Assembly: GCA_965276965.1 (NCBI GenBank)
Contig: OZ255713.1
Coordinates: 4,960,001-5,024,000 of the forward strand
Reading direction: 5' to 3'
DNA: 64,000 bases
Origin: Bog-105 sp965276965
GTDB taxonomy: Bacteria; Acidobacteriota; Terriglobia; Bryobacterales; Bryobacteraceae
The stretch's first letter is position 1; each line of letters begins with the position of its first letter. Positions 43,764-52,833 of this stretch are shown in pieces. The notes below the pieces were generated by a model. The model was not told the origin of the DNA and did no database searches. It saw only the letters and a list, made by a program, of their open reading frames with translations. A program made the position numbers and the translations under genes.

Positions 43764-44342
43764 ATGAGCGAGATTGCGATTTCAAGCCAAACTAATAAAG
43801 GTTCGAGCGAATCTTCAGTTCGTATCAACTTACGTATCAACGGCGAGCAACGAACGCTTCAGATTGACCCGCGTACCACGCTACTTGACGCTCTACGCGA
43901 GCATCTCGGTCTAACCGGAAGCAAAAAGGGCTGCGACCACGGTCAGTGTGGCGCTTGCACGATTCATCTGAACGGGCAACGCGCGCTGTCGTGTTTGTCG
44001 CTAGCCGTCGCCCACCAGCACGATGAGATCACTACGATCGAGGGGCTCTCACAAGCCGACTCACTTCATCCCATGCAATCCGCATTCATCGAATGCGACG
44101 CGTTTCAATGTGGTTACTGCACACCGGGACAGATTATGTCCGCAGTCTCGATGCTCGAAGAGGCTGCCAACACGATTCCAAGTCACGCGACTCCCGATGT
44201 CTCCCGACCTCCCGCTGCGGGCGAGCTTTCGCTCGAAGAGATCCGCGAGAGAATGAGCGGAAACATCTGTCGATGCGGAGCATATCCGAACATCGTTGAA
44301 GCGATTCGCCAGGCGCAAAGCTTCGAGAAAGGAGCCCGCTAA
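43764..44342 (+). CDS. paoA: Xanthine-dehydrogenase-family 2Fe-2S subunit (PaoA-like)
   Basis: I place the start at ATG 43764 (192 residues); a TTG at 43722 is possible. The plant-type ferredoxin cluster is 'KKGCDHGQCGACTIHLNGQRALSC', and the second cluster is 'FQCGYCTPGQIM' with 'NICRCGAYPNIVEAI'. It transfers electrons from the molybdenum centre to the FAD subunit. No twin-arginine signal is present, unlike the periplasmic PaoA of E. coli, so this enzyme is predicted to be cytoplasmic. The FAD and molybdenum subunits follow within 2-17 bp. Confidence 0.92.
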   Translation: MSEIAISSQTNKGSSESSVRINLRINGEQRTLQIDPRTTLLDALREHLGLTGSKKGCDHGQCGACTIHLNGQRALSCLSLAVAHQHDEITTIEGLSQADSLHPMQSAFIECDAFQCGYCTPGQIMSAVSMLEEAANTIPSHATPDVSRPPAAGELSLEEIRERMSGNICRCGAYPNIVEAIRQAQSFEKGAR

Positions 44343-44344
44343 AC

Positions 44345-45331
44345 ATGCATCCCTTTTCTTTCGTCGAAACAAGTAGCGCGGAAGCGGCCATTAATGCAGC
44401 CGCCACAAGCAAGAATGCCTCCTTTTTAGCGGGTGGAACCACACTAATCGATCTGATGAAGCTGGACGTGATGACGCCTTCGCAGGTACTGGACGTCAAC
44501 CGCTTGCCGTTCTCTTCTGTCGAGGATAATGCCGGCGGCATAACAATTGGCGCGAACGTCAAAAATAGCGAACTGGCGCATCATCCGCTGATTCGGCAGC
44601 ACTTTCCCGTTCTTTCGGAAGCATTGCTGGCAGGCGCTTCGGCGCAATTGCGCAACATGGCCACAACCGCTGGAAACCTGATGCAGCGGACTCGATGCTC
44701 CTACTTTAGAGATGTGAATTCCAATTGCAACAAGAGAAATCCTGGCGCCGGATGCGACGCCTTAACCGGCTTCAATCGAAGCCATGCGGTGCTGGGGGTC
44801 AGTGATCACTGCATCGCCATGCATCCCTCGGACATGTGCGTAGCGTTGATTATTCTGGATGCTACGATTCGGACCCAACAAGCGGATGGAACAAAACGGA
44901 CCATCTCAATGAACGACTTTCACCTCTTGCCTGGCGACACGCCAGATCGGGAAACGGTGCTCGGATCCGGCGAACTCATCACACACATTAATATTCCTCA
45001 TGACTCCCTGGCAAAGCGTTCTCACTATCTCAAGGTCCGCGATCGAGCCAGCTATGAATTTGCGCTGGCTTCCGCCGCTGTGGCCGTTGAACTGGACGGG
45101 AAAACAATCAATCGTGCGCGCGTCGGTTTAGGCGGAATTGCCACAAAGCCGTGGCGTTCAGCAGAAGCGGAAGCGGCTTTAACGAATAAGCCGCCAACAC
45201 GAGAAACCTTTGTCGCCGCGGCAGAGGCTGCGCTTGCGAACGCAAAGCCGCATGAACATAATGCGTTCAAAATTGACCTGGCAAAGCGAACTCTCGTCTT
45301 CGCATTGGAAGAATTGGTCGGGCGCGCGTAG
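44345..45331 (+). CDS. paoB: FAD-binding subunit of aldehyde oxidoreductase (PaoB-like)
   Basis: The 328-residue protein has the FAD_binding_5 segment 'ASFLAGGTTLIDLMKLDVMTPSQVLDVNRL' and 'LRNMATTAGNLMQRTRC'. A cysteine-rich insert 'RCSYFRDVNSNCNKRNPGAGCDAL' follows. That insert is the signature of PaoB/YagS proteins, which carry an extra [4Fe-4S] cluster in the FAD subunit. The C-terminal CO_deh_flav_C domain ('HYLKVRDRASYEFALASAAVAVEL') is complete. It passes electrons to the terminal acceptor. Together with paoA and paoC it forms a three-subunit enzyme. Confidence 0.93.
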   Translation: MHPFSFVETSSAEAAINAAATSKNASFLAGGTTLIDLMKLDVMTPSQVLDVNRLPFSSVEDNAGGITIGANVKNSELAHHPLIRQHFPVLSEALLAGASAQLRNMATTAGNLMQRTRCSYFRDVNSNCNKRNPGAGCDALTGFNRSHAVLGVSDHCIAMHPSDMCVALIILDATIRTQQADGTKRTISMNDFHLLPGDTPDRETVLGSGELITHINIPHDSLAKRSHYLKVRDRASYEFALASAAVAVELDGKTINRARVGLGGIATKPWRSAEAEAALTNKPPTRETFVAAAEAALANAKPHEHNAFKIDLAKRTLVFALEELVGRA

Positions 45332-45348
45332 CGACAAGGAGGAAATAA

Positions 45349-47586
45349 ATGGCAACGACGTTAATCGGAACGCCCGTTAACCGGGTCGACGGGTACAAGA
45401 AAGTGACCGGCGCTGCGCAGTATGCAGCTGAAATCGTGCTGGGTGAGATGACTCATGCAGTTCTGGTGGGAAGCGCTAAAGCGGGCGGCAAGATCCAGAG
45501 CATCGACGCAAAAGACGCCGAACGAGCGCCCGGCGTCTTACTAGTGCTGACACATCAAAACACGGAACAGTTCGGGCAATTACCAAACGACATAATGCAA
45601 GGCGGGACCACAGGCGAAAATCGTCCTCCGCTGGTTGACGACCGCATTCTGCACACAGGGCAGTACATCGCAATGGTCGTCGCAGAGCACATGGAGCAGG
45701 CTCGTTACGCGGCGTCGCTTCTCAAAATTACCTATGAAGACGAGCGCTTCCGCGTCATCCTCGAAGACGCACGTGACACCGCCTTTAAACCAGAGCAATT
45801 CATGGGCGAACCCCTCACTTTCGAACGGGGGAATTTGAAAAAGGGATTTGAGACTGCTGATGTCCATCTGGATGAAACTTACGTCACCCCAAACGAACAT
45901 CCATGCGCCCTTGAACCCCACGCCACCGTGGCATCCTGGTCCGGGGACACACTGACCGTTTACAACTCCACGCAATGGGTATTGGGCGATCGGACCGTGC
46001 TCGCCGCTGCTTTCAAACTGCCCCTTGAGAAAGTTCGTGTTCTCTGTCCGTTCACAGGCGGCATGTTCGGATCTAAAGGTGCAACGGGAGCTCACACTTT
46101 GCTCGCTGCTGCGGCGGCGCGACGTTTGAATCGGCCCGTGAAAATCGTCCTGAGTCGGGCTCAGGTGCTCACCGATGTTGGTCACCGCTCAGAGACTATT
46201 CAGCGGCTTGAGATCGGCGCCAAACGTGATGGAACCATCACCGCTATGCGGCATCATGCAACCACTCACACTTCGCTTGAGGATGAGTTTACCGAACCGG
46301 TTACCCTTAGCAGTCGGATTCTTTATCAGGTTGAGAACTACGGTGCTGAGCAGGAAAACATCCGCTTGAATGTCATGAAGCCGAGTTGGATGCGTGCTCC
46401 CGGCGAAGCGCCTGGACAGTACGCGTTGGAGTCTGCTCTCGACGAACTCGCTTACAAGCTCGACCTTGATCCAGTCGAACTTCGCCGTCACAATCACGCG
46501 GAAGCAAACCCTAATAACTCGAAGCAGTTTTCAAGTAAGCACCTTCTCGAGTGCTACACACAAGGCGCAGAACGCTTTGGTTGGTCGAAACGAAACTCTA
46601 GACCGAGATCCATGCAGGAGGGCGACACCCTGATTGGTTGGGGAATGGCCACCGCGCTTTATCCCGGGTACCTCATGGGCGCCGCGGTCAAAGTTAGACT
46701 CGAACGCGAGGGCACGGGCGTCAGAGCCATTGTGTCTACTGCTGGAAGCGACGTAGGAACCGGCATGTACACAATGCTTACGATCACTGCGGCAGAGGCT
46801 TTGGGGCTGCCTCTCGAGCGCGTGAGCGTGGAACTCGGCAGTTCGGATCTGGTGCACTGCTCCGTTGCCGGAGGCTCCAATCTCACAGCCAGCACAGCTC
46901 CTGCTACCACCGATGCCTGTGTCGAAATCAAGCGTGAACTCCTCAAAATCGCTTCCAGAGCAGCAGACGGATTCACCGGTGCACAGGGCCGCGAGAGTGA
47001 GTTCTTGTTTGAGAATGGGCGGCTCGCTCATCGTTCGGATCCGAGGCGAAGCATCGGCTACGGCGATCTCCTCGCCTTACACAAGCAGGATTTTGTGGAG
47101 GCAGAAGGAAAGACCACTCCCATCTTCGGACAAAACGACGAGTTTGCGTTTCAATCTTTTGGCGCCCACTTCGTCGAGGTACGCGTACGCGAAGCAATCG
47201 GCCGGATACGGATATCGCGCGTCGTTAGCGTCTTCGATTGCGGCCGAATCCTAAGCTCAAAGACCGCTCGAAGTCAGTTTATGGGCGGCATTGTCTTCGG
47301 CATCGGAGCCGGGCTCCTCGAAGAATTGACCTACGATCGCAAACACGGCCAGCCAGTAAATGCGGACCTGGCGGAGTACCTGGTTCCGGTGCATGCCGAC
47401 GTACCGGAGATCGACATAAGTTGGATTGACGAACCGGATTACAACTTCAATTCCATGGGATGTCGAGGCGTAGGTGAGATCGGCATCACCGGAGTGGCCG
47501 CCGCCATCGCAAATGCTGTATATCACGCAACCGGCAAGCGCATTCGCGATCTTCCGATCACTCCCGACAAGCTGCTGCGCGCATAG
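45349..47586 (+). CDS. paoC: Molybdenum-binding subunit of aldehyde oxidoreductase (PaoC-like)
   Basis: The 745-residue protein contains the Ald_Xan_dh_C and MoCoBD domains: 'IGTPVNRVDGYKKVTGAAQYAAEI', 'EHPCALEPHATVASW', 'QWVLGDRTVLAAAF', 'GGMFGSKGATGAHTLLAA', 'MRAPGEAPGQYALESALDELAYKLDLDPVELRRHNHAE' and 'GSDVGTGMYTMLTITAAEALGLPLERV'. The catalytic base is Glu710 in 'CRGVGEIGITGVAAAI'. It would oxidise aldehydes to carboxylic acids at a molybdenum cofactor (cytosine-dinucleotide form in E. coli). No PaoD/XdhC maturation gene is adjacent. A strong hairpin follows the stop. Confidence 0.94.
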   Translation: MATTLIGTPVNRVDGYKKVTGAAQYAAEIVLGEMTHAVLVGSAKAGGKIQSIDAKDAERAPGVLLVLTHQNTEQFGQLPNDIMQGGTTGENRPPLVDDRILHTGQYIAMVVAEHMEQARYAASLLKITYEDERFRVILEDARDTAFKPEQFMGEPLTFERGNLKKGFETADVHLDETYVTPNEHPCALEPHATVASWSGDTLTVYNSTQWVLGDRTVLAAAFKLPLEKVRVLCPFTGGMFGSKGATGAHTLLAAAAARRLNRPVKIVLSRAQVLTDVGHRSETIQRLEIGAKRDGTITAMRHHATTHTSLEDEFTEPVTLSSRILYQVENYGAEQENIRLNVMKPSWMRAPGEAPGQYALESALDELAYKLDLDPVELRRHNHAEANPNNSKQFSSKHLLECYTQGAERFGWSKRNSRPRSMQEGDTLIGWGMATALYPGYLMGAAVKVRLEREGTGVRAIVSTAGSDVGTGMYTMLTITAAEALGLPLERVSVELGSSDLVHCSVAGGSNLTASTAPATTDACVEIKRELLKIASRAADGFTGAQGRESEFLFENGRLAHRSDPRRSIGYGDLLALHKQDFVEAEGKTTPIFGQNDEFAFQSFGAHFVEVRVREAIGRIRISRVVSVFDCGRILSSKTARSQFMGGIVFGIGAGLLEELTYDRKHGQPVNADLAEYLVPVHADVPEIDISWIDEPDYNFNSMGCRGVGEIGITGVAAAIANAVYHATGKRIRDLPITPDKLLRA

Positions 47587-47603
47587 GCTCGGTTCATTCA
47601 TCG

Positions 47604-47632
47604 GAGAGCGGGGCAGCCATCGCCCCGCTCTC
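47604..47632 (+). terminator. Hairpin after paoC
   Basis: GAGAGCGGGGC (47604-47614) pairs perfectly with GCCCCGCTCTC (47622-47632) around a 7-nt loop, 18 bp after the stop. There is no long T-run, so termination efficiency is uncertain. Confidence 0.75.
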
Positions 47633-47928
47633 ACATCTAGTTATCTTCAGGTATTTGTCCGAGGAGACCATTCGGGCGACTCACTACCTATGTGTCTTTC
47701 ATTCCGACGCCATCGCACTCTCGCCCGATGCGGAATATCTCTAATTACCAGACAATTGCCCCAACAAAACTCTACCGGCGGCCTTTAAAATTCACGCCGT
47801 AAACTCTTCCGTTCCCGCGCTTGTTTAGTTTGCTGTAACTCTTACAGCGGATACCTTATTCAACGATTTACCCTCTAACTGATCGCCTGGCAGCGCTAAG
47901 TCTTGCCAGCGCCTACTTAGAAAGCTTT
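47633..47928. other. Intergenic leader of the catalase gene
   Basis: Between the paoC terminator and the catalase start no gene is visible. GCTGTAA-CTC-TTACAGC forms an inverted repeat at 47833-47849, ~80 bp before the catalase start, and could be an operator. It matches no PerR or OxyR consensus that I can recognise. A second short stem (CTGGCA...TGCCAG) lies near 47888-47911. Confidence 0.4.
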
Positions 47929-50025
47929 ATGAAATCCACAAATAGTCATGGTTCGAACCAGCAAGACGAGACCGGAAATGCCGGTGAGCTACATCAACTA
48001 GCGGGCGGCGAAATTCCGACTCTCACCACCCAGCATGGAATTCCCGTCTCCGACGATCAAAACTCTCTCCGTATTGGTCCGCGCGGACCAACCGCCCTAG
48101 AGGACTTCCACTTCCGCGAAAAGATTTTTCACTTCGACCATGAGCGCATTCCCGAACGCGTCGTTCACGCGCGAGGCTACGGCGCTCACGGTTACTTCGA
48201 GGCCTACGACTCTCTTTCAGACATCACCGTTGCGGACCTCTTTCAGCGCCCAGGCGAAAAGACGCCCGCCTTTGTTCGCTTCTCGACCGTTGCCGGAAAC
48301 AAGGGTTCGGCCGACCTCGCTCGTGATGTGCGCGGCTTCGCCGTTAAGCTCTACACCAAGCAAGGCAACTGGGACATTGTGGGCAACAATATTCCGGTGT
48401 TCTTTATTCAAGACGCCATCAAGTTCCCCGATCTGATCCACGCTGCAAAACAGGAACCAGATCGCGACTTCCCCCAAGCACAGACCGCTCACGATAATTT
48501 CTGGGACTTTGCTTCGCTCATGACCGAAAGCACCCACATGCTCATGTGGATTATGTCGGACCGCGCTATCCCACGGTCGTTCCGCTTCATGGAAGGCTTC
48601 GGCATCCACACTTTCCGGCTCGTCAATGGCGAAGGGAAATCAACCTACGTCAAGTTTCACTGGAAGCCCAAACTCGGTCTTCAATCCGTGGTCTGGGATG
48701 AAGCCGTTAAAATCAACGGTGCAGATCCTGATTTCCACCGCCGAGATCTCTGGAACTCCATTCAGTCTGGCAACTACCCTGAGTGGGAACTTGGCCTCCA
48801 GCTCTTCGACGATACTTTTGCCAACTCGTTTCCTTTCGACGTGCTTGACAGCACCAAATTGATTCCCGAAGAAGAAATACCCATTCGGCGTGTAGGCCGC
48901 CTGGTTCTCGATCGCTGTGTCGACAACTTCTTCGCTGAAACAGAGCAGGTGGCCTTCTGCACCAGTAATGTTGTCCCTGGAGTCGACTTCACAAACGATC
49001 CGCTCCTGCAAGGCCGCAATTTTTCTTATCTCGACACGCAGCTAAAACGGCTTGGCGGTCCTAATTTCACGCATATCCCCATCAACGCTCCTAAATGCCC
49101 GTTCAATACTTTCCAGCAGGATGGGCACATGGCGATGACTAATCCCAAGGGCCGCGCCAACTACGAACCAAACTCCTGGGGCGCGAGTGGTGGTCCGCGT
49201 GAGTCGCACAAGACGGGTTACAGCTCCTTCCCGGCGCACGAAGAAGGCGACAAACTACGAATTCGCTCAGAGACATTTGCCGATCACTACAGCCAGGCTC
49301 GCCAATTCTACGTCAGCCAGACTCCCGTCGAGCAGGAGCATATCGCCGACTCTTTCGTTTTCGAGCTCAGCAAGGTAGAGACTCCGGCCATCCGCGAGCG
49401 CATGGTCTCTAATCTTCTCAACGTCGACGAATCTTTAGCAAAGAAAGTTACCGAGGGATTGGGCATGAATAAGATGCCCGCGCCTTCCAAGCCCGCTAAA
49501 CCGCCTATCAAAGATCTCAAACCATCGAAAGCTCTCAGCATCGCCAAGAATGCACCAACCAGCTTTAAGGGCCGGAAAGTTGGCGCACTGATCACCGACG
49601 GAGTAGATCAGGAGATTTTGGATGCTCTTAAGAAAGGTCTTGAAGCCGAAGGCGCCATGCTCGAGATCATCGCTCCTACCATCGGCGGCGTAAAGTCAAA
49701 CAACGGGACTATGATCGTTGCCGATCAGAAACTCGGCGGAGGCCCCTCTGTGCTGTACGATGCTGTCGCTATCCTAGCCTCTGACTCTGCAGCGCAAATG
49801 CTGGCTAAGCATCCAGCCGCACGCGATTTTGTCACCACTGCCTTCACGCACTTCAAATTCATTGGATACACGAATGCCGCTAAGCCCCTGTTTGAGAAAA
49901 CAGGGCTCCTCTCGGATCTGGACGAAGGCTGTCTCGCATTGACCAAGTCAAATGCCGCATCCGACTTCATTGCCCAGTGCCGCTCTTTACGCTTCTGGGA
50001 CCGTGAAGCCGCGGTTAGAGTCTGA
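47929..50025 (+). CDS. katE: Large-subunit catalase (HPII/KatE type)
   Basis: The 698-residue protein has a complete catalase core and a C-terminal DJ-1/PfpI-like domain, as in clade 2 catalases. The catalytic histidine is His80 in 'RIPERVVHARGYGAHGYFE', and the substrate-access Asn is in 'IVGNNIPVFFIQDAIKFPDLIHA'. The proximal heme ligand region is 'GRNFSYLDTQLKRLGG'. The flavodoxin-like C-terminal part begins ~'GRKVGALITDGVDQEILDALKKGLEAEGA' (residue ~545). It breaks down hydrogen peroxide in the cytoplasm. There is a long untranslated leader. The gene ends at a strong bidirectional hairpin. Confidence 0.96.
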   Translation: MKSTNSHGSNQQDETGNAGELHQLAGGEIPTLTTQHGIPVSDDQNSLRIGPRGPTALEDFHFREKIFHFDHERIPERVVHARGYGAHGYFEAYDSLSDITVADLFQRPGEKTPAFVRFSTVAGNKGSADLARDVRGFAVKLYTKQGNWDIVGNNIPVFFIQDAIKFPDLIHAAKQEPDRDFPQAQTAHDNFWDFASLMTESTHMLMWIMSDRAIPRSFRFMEGFGIHTFRLVNGEGKSTYVKFHWKPKLGLQSVVWDEAVKINGADPDFHRRDLWNSIQSGNYPEWELGLQLFDDTFANSFPFDVLDSTKLIPEEEIPIRRVGRLVLDRCVDNFFAETEQVAFCTSNVVPGVDFTNDPLLQGRNFSYLDTQLKRLGGPNFTHIPINAPKCPFNTFQQDGHMAMTNPKGRANYEPNSWGASGGPRESHKTGYSSFPAHEEGDKLRIRSETFADHYSQARQFYVSQTPVEQEHIADSFVFELSKVETPAIRERMVSNLLNVDESLAKKVTEGLGMNKMPAPSKPAKPPIKDLKPSKALSIAKNAPTSFKGRKVGALITDGVDQEILDALKKGLEAEGAMLEIIAPTIGGVKSNNGTMIVADQKLGGGPSVLYDAVAILASDSAAQMLAKHPAARDFVTTAFTHFKFIGYTNAAKPLFEKTGLLSDLDEGCLALTKSNAASDFIAQCRSLRFWDREAAVRV

Positions 50026-50036
50026 TTATTGTAACT

Positions 50037-50075
50037 GTGCGGTTGCGAGCCGCCTTCAATGGCTCGCAACCGCAC
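50037..50075. terminator. Bidirectional hairpin between katE and the esterase gene
   Basis: GTGCGGTTGCGAGCC (50037-50051) and GGCTCGCAACCGCAC (50061-50075) pair perfectly over 15 bp with a 9-nt loop, between two convergent genes. No T-run follows on the plus strand. Confidence 0.8.
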
Positions 50076-50103
50076 AAGTTCTCCCTACCGATGGTATCGT
50101 GTC

Positions 50104-51237
50104 TCATTTCGTTGTTTGATTCGTTGTAAATATCAGCGGGACAAAATCGGCAAGGCTCATGCGCCACACCGGCCAGGTATGTGCACCAGAATAAGTGTGG
50201 AACAATTCATGAATTCCATGCTGGTTCAGCGCTTCCGCCCAGGCCTTGATACGGGGATACTGCACCGTAGTGTCGTTGTCACCGCATGCGATCCACATCA
50301 ACCGAACCTTCGAGTTGAACGCCTTAGGATCCTGCAAAACCGATTGGAATTTCGTATCGAAGTCACGCGGAAGACCGGGACTGAAAATTCCTAATGCGCC
50401 GAATAGCTCGGGGTGGCTGAAACCGGTATAAATCGTATGCCCTCCGCCCATCGAGAGGCCGGCTAGAACTCGGTTAGGCGTACCCTTCGCCGTGCGGTAT
50501 TGAGCTTCCACCGAAGGAATGACTTCCTTGACCAGGTACTGTTCGAACAATTCGTTATTGTTGACCGGCCCTCCTCGTGGCGCGCCGAAAGGCACAGCGT
50601 GACCGGCCGGCATCACCACAATCATCGGCTTGGCTTTCCCATCCGCAATGAGATTGTCGAGAATTAAGTTAGCGTGCCCCGCGTTGACCCAGGATTCCGG
50701 AACATCGCCGCTGCCATGAACAAGATAAAGCACCGGATACCGGGCGGAAGACTTTTCGTATCCCGGAGGAAGATACAGAACGAACCTCTCGGTTCGCTGC
50801 AACACAGCGGATTTCTGCCATTCCGTTACGACAGTTCCGTGCGGCACGTCGCGCGGCTCCCACACAGCTGCCGGTTGAGCCGGCACCTCAACCAGGCTGG
50901 CCGACGTGCGCTGCCGCAACTTGATGACCGGATTGATCGGGTCTGCCACGGCCACACCGTCAAGGTTGAACCAATAAAGATGACCGTTTGCCTCGAGCGG
51001 AGCGGTACGAATGCTCCAGACACCACCGTCGCCTTTCGCCATTGGCTCCGATTTTCCAACTGCCATCCAATCGCCGTACAAGCTCACTTCAGTCGCCTTC
51101 GGCGCTCGCATCCGAAACGTCACGCTCCGGTCCGCGTGCACTTCAGGTGAAACCAATCCATCTGGCGCGGGAGTTTGAGCTTGCACACTCAGGCACACAA
51201 CCACGCCAAACCCCATTAACAAGATCCAGGTCTTCAT
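50104..51237 (-). CDS. Exported esterase (Esterase D / enterochelin-esterase-like)
   Basis: The start at ATG 51237 (377 residues) follows AAGAGGA; a further ATG at 51267 lacks a ribosome site. Residues 1-21 are a signal peptide ('WILLMGFGVVVCLSVQAQ'). An N-terminal CBM48/E-set-like domain ('VTFRMRAPKATEVSLYGDWM', 'YWFNLDGVAVADPIN') precedes the alpha/beta-hydrolase esterase domain: 'ARYPVLYLVHGSGDVPESW', nucleophile motif 'LAGLSMGGGHTIYTGF', and 'SGAHTWPVWR' with the catalytic histidine. The pattern is that of carbohydrate or feruloyl/xylan esterases (CE1-like) as well as Fes. The substrate is unknown. It converges with katE. Confidence 0.9.
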   Translation of the reverse strand: MKTWILLMGFGVVVCLSVQAQTPAPDGLVSPEVHADRSVTFRMRAPKATEVSLYGDWMAVGKSEPMAKGDGGVWSIRTAPLEANGHLYWFNLDGVAVADPINPVIKLRQRTSASLVEVPAQPAAVWEPRDVPHGTVVTEWQKSAVLQRTERFVLYLPPGYEKSSARYPVLYLVHGSGDVPESWVNAGHANLILDNLIADGKAKPMIVVMPAGHAVPFGAPRGGPVNNNELFEQYLVKEVIPSVEAQYRTAKGTPNRVLAGLSMGGGHTIYTGFSHPELFGALGIFSPGLPRDFDTKFQSVLQDPKAFNSKVRLMWIACGDNDTTVQYPRIKAWAEALNQHGIHELFHTYSGAHTWPVWRMSLADFVPLIFTTNQTTK

Positions 51238-51305
51238 CGAGTCCTCTTGATCTCGAAGTATATGCAAACGCGTTTGGCTGGTTAATGGTCGGAAAGAGAA
51301 AGAAC

Positions 51306-51566
51306 TTACTCGACTACGATCCGGCTACCCTTGGTTTTGTCTTTCGACAAGTATTCAATGCGTGAATCGATCACTTCCCTGATTCCTCGCAGAATCTCCA
51401 GACGAGCCTCTCGAAAATGCTGAGCAGCATTCGGTGGAGGACTCATCGCCTCGGCCGCCTTTTCCGCGCCTTCACGGATCCAGTTGCAAAACCATGCGGT
51501 CTGACAGCCTCTGGGTCCACTCGACATGTGTGGCGTCTCGCTGCCTGCCTGATTCGGTTCACTCAC
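51306..51566 (-). CDS. Small protein coupled to ArsA-family ATPase
   Basis: The 86-residue protein starts at ATG 51566, overlapping the ArsA stop by four bases (ATGA). It has no membrane segment or signal peptide. The C-terminal half ('FREARLEILRGIREVIDSRIEYLS') is an amphipathic helix, and two cysteines lie in 'RGCQTAWFCNWI'. I do not recognise a family. Translational coupling strongly suggests a partner for the ATPase, for example a substrate adaptor; that is inference. Confidence 0.6.
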   Translation of the reverse strand: MSEPNQAGSETPHMSSGPRGCQTAWFCNWIREGAEKAAEAMSPPPNAAQHFREARLEILRGIREVIDSRIEYLSKDKTKGSRIVVE

Positions 51567-52753
51567 GTCGGTTGCCTCATCTCCACTACCAGCTTACGCC
51601 CATCTAGGCGAGCCTTCATCGGCTGCAACGATGACATCGTCGTCGGTAAGCCCACGTGACGCCGAACCGTGCCGATCTCGACGACCAGCTCATCGTCCTT
51701 CTTAAACAATCCGATCTCCGCCTTCTCGGTAAACGGAACTTCCAAATGGACCTCGTGATGATCGTCGACCTTCGCGAACGAGTACGGCGCCCCCAGGCGT
51801 GTCGTCGCCGACGGATCTTCCGCATCCGGATAAAGGCTCTGGGCAAACTCCCGCAAACGATCATAGCCAAGGATCTCTTGTGGAAACATCGGCACTTGCC
51901 GTACCGGAACAGGAGCAAAGTACTGTTCGATCTCTTGCAATGTCTTCTGCTGAGAGGCGCGCCAGCTCTCGAAGAACACATCTTGCACAGCCGCTGGGAT
52001 AACCCGGTTCACAATGATGCGATCGATGGTAAGTCCATAAAGAGAGAAATAGACGAACGCGCGTTGCGTTTCGCGCATCACCATCTTCTCCGGATTCGTG
52101 ACCAGGCGCCCGCTGGTTACAGCCGCGTCTTCCAGCACCAGATCGATCCCTTCAATCTTTTGAAACAGGTCCTGTACGTTTCGAAAATAGCTATCGGGAG
52201 GCAGTTCGACCGGAGAGAGGCGATTTGCGATCGGCCGCACCGCTTTCAGCATGCTGCGCTGAAAACCGAAGATGTGCTTCATGTACCAGTCGAGCGTCGT
52301 AGGCAAACTGATGAACCGCAGCGACTCCGCCGTCGGAGCGCAATCCAGGATGATCACTTCAAACTCGTTCGACTTGCGGTACTGGTTCACATACATCATG
52401 GCGCTCAGCTCTTCCATGCCGGGAAAGATCGCCATTTCCTCTGCTTCTACGCCCTGCAGTCCGGTTGTCCGCAGGATCGACGTGATGTAAGTCGAAATCT
52501 CTCCCCAGTAGCGCTTAAATTCAAAATTGATGTTTACTTCCTGTATGAAAAGACGTTCTGCGATCTGGAGCGGTTCTGCCGTGTTGGCATTGAACAACGC
52601 GCCGCCTCGATCGAAGGCATCCGACAAACTATGCGCCGGATCGACGCTGATAACCAGGGTGCGCTTACCCAGTTCAGCAAGATGAACGCCGGTGGCGGCG
52701 GCGACGCTGGTCTTTCCCACGCCACCCTTGCCGCTGTATAGAAGGATCCGCAT
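51563..52753 (-). CDS. arsA: ArsA/GET3-family ATPase
   Basis: The 396-residue single-domain ATPase has the deviant P-loop 'YSGKGGVGKTSVAAATG' (residues 6-22) with Lys9 and Lys14, switch I 'SVDPAHSLSDAFD', and switch II 'VIILDCAPTAESLRFISLP'. A C-terminal HSP20-like extension ('PYSFAKVDDHHEVHLEVPFTEKAEIGLFKKDDELVVEIG') is common in bacterial ArsA paralogues. The family binds either arsenite with ArsB or membrane proteins (GET3). The cysteine triad needed for arsenite is not apparent and no ars genes are adjacent, so arsenite export is unlikely. It overlaps a small coupled gene. Confidence 0.9.
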   Translation of the reverse strand: MRILLYSGKGGVGKTSVAAATGVHLAELGKRTLVISVDPAHSLSDAFDRGGALFNANTAEPLQIAERLFIQEVNINFEFKRYWGEISTYITSILRTTGLQGVEAEEMAIFPGMEELSAMMYVNQYRKSNEFEVIILDCAPTAESLRFISLPTTLDWYMKHIFGFQRSMLKAVRPIANRLSPVELPPDSYFRNVQDLFQKIEGIDLVLEDAAVTSGRLVTNPEKMVMRETQRAFVYFSLYGLTIDRIIVNRVIPAAVQDVFFESWRASQQKTLQEIEQYFAPVPVRQVPMFPQEILGYDRLREFAQSLYPDAEDPSATTRLGAPYSFAKVDDHHEVHLEVPFTEKAEIGLFKKDDELVVEIGTVRRHVGLPTTMSSLQPMKARLDGRKLVVEMRQPT

Positions 52754-52833
52754 GCCTTTTAGATGCGAGCCGATCCATAAACGTCCAAAAGCCTTACCGA
52801 CTCAGCGACGCGGAGAACCCGAGCCGCGTGTCC

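Noticed and set aside
51563..52753. Arsenite-export ATPase
   Set aside because: No arsB/arsR/arsC nearby and no clear metal-binding cysteine triad; the family also includes membrane-protein targeting ATPases.
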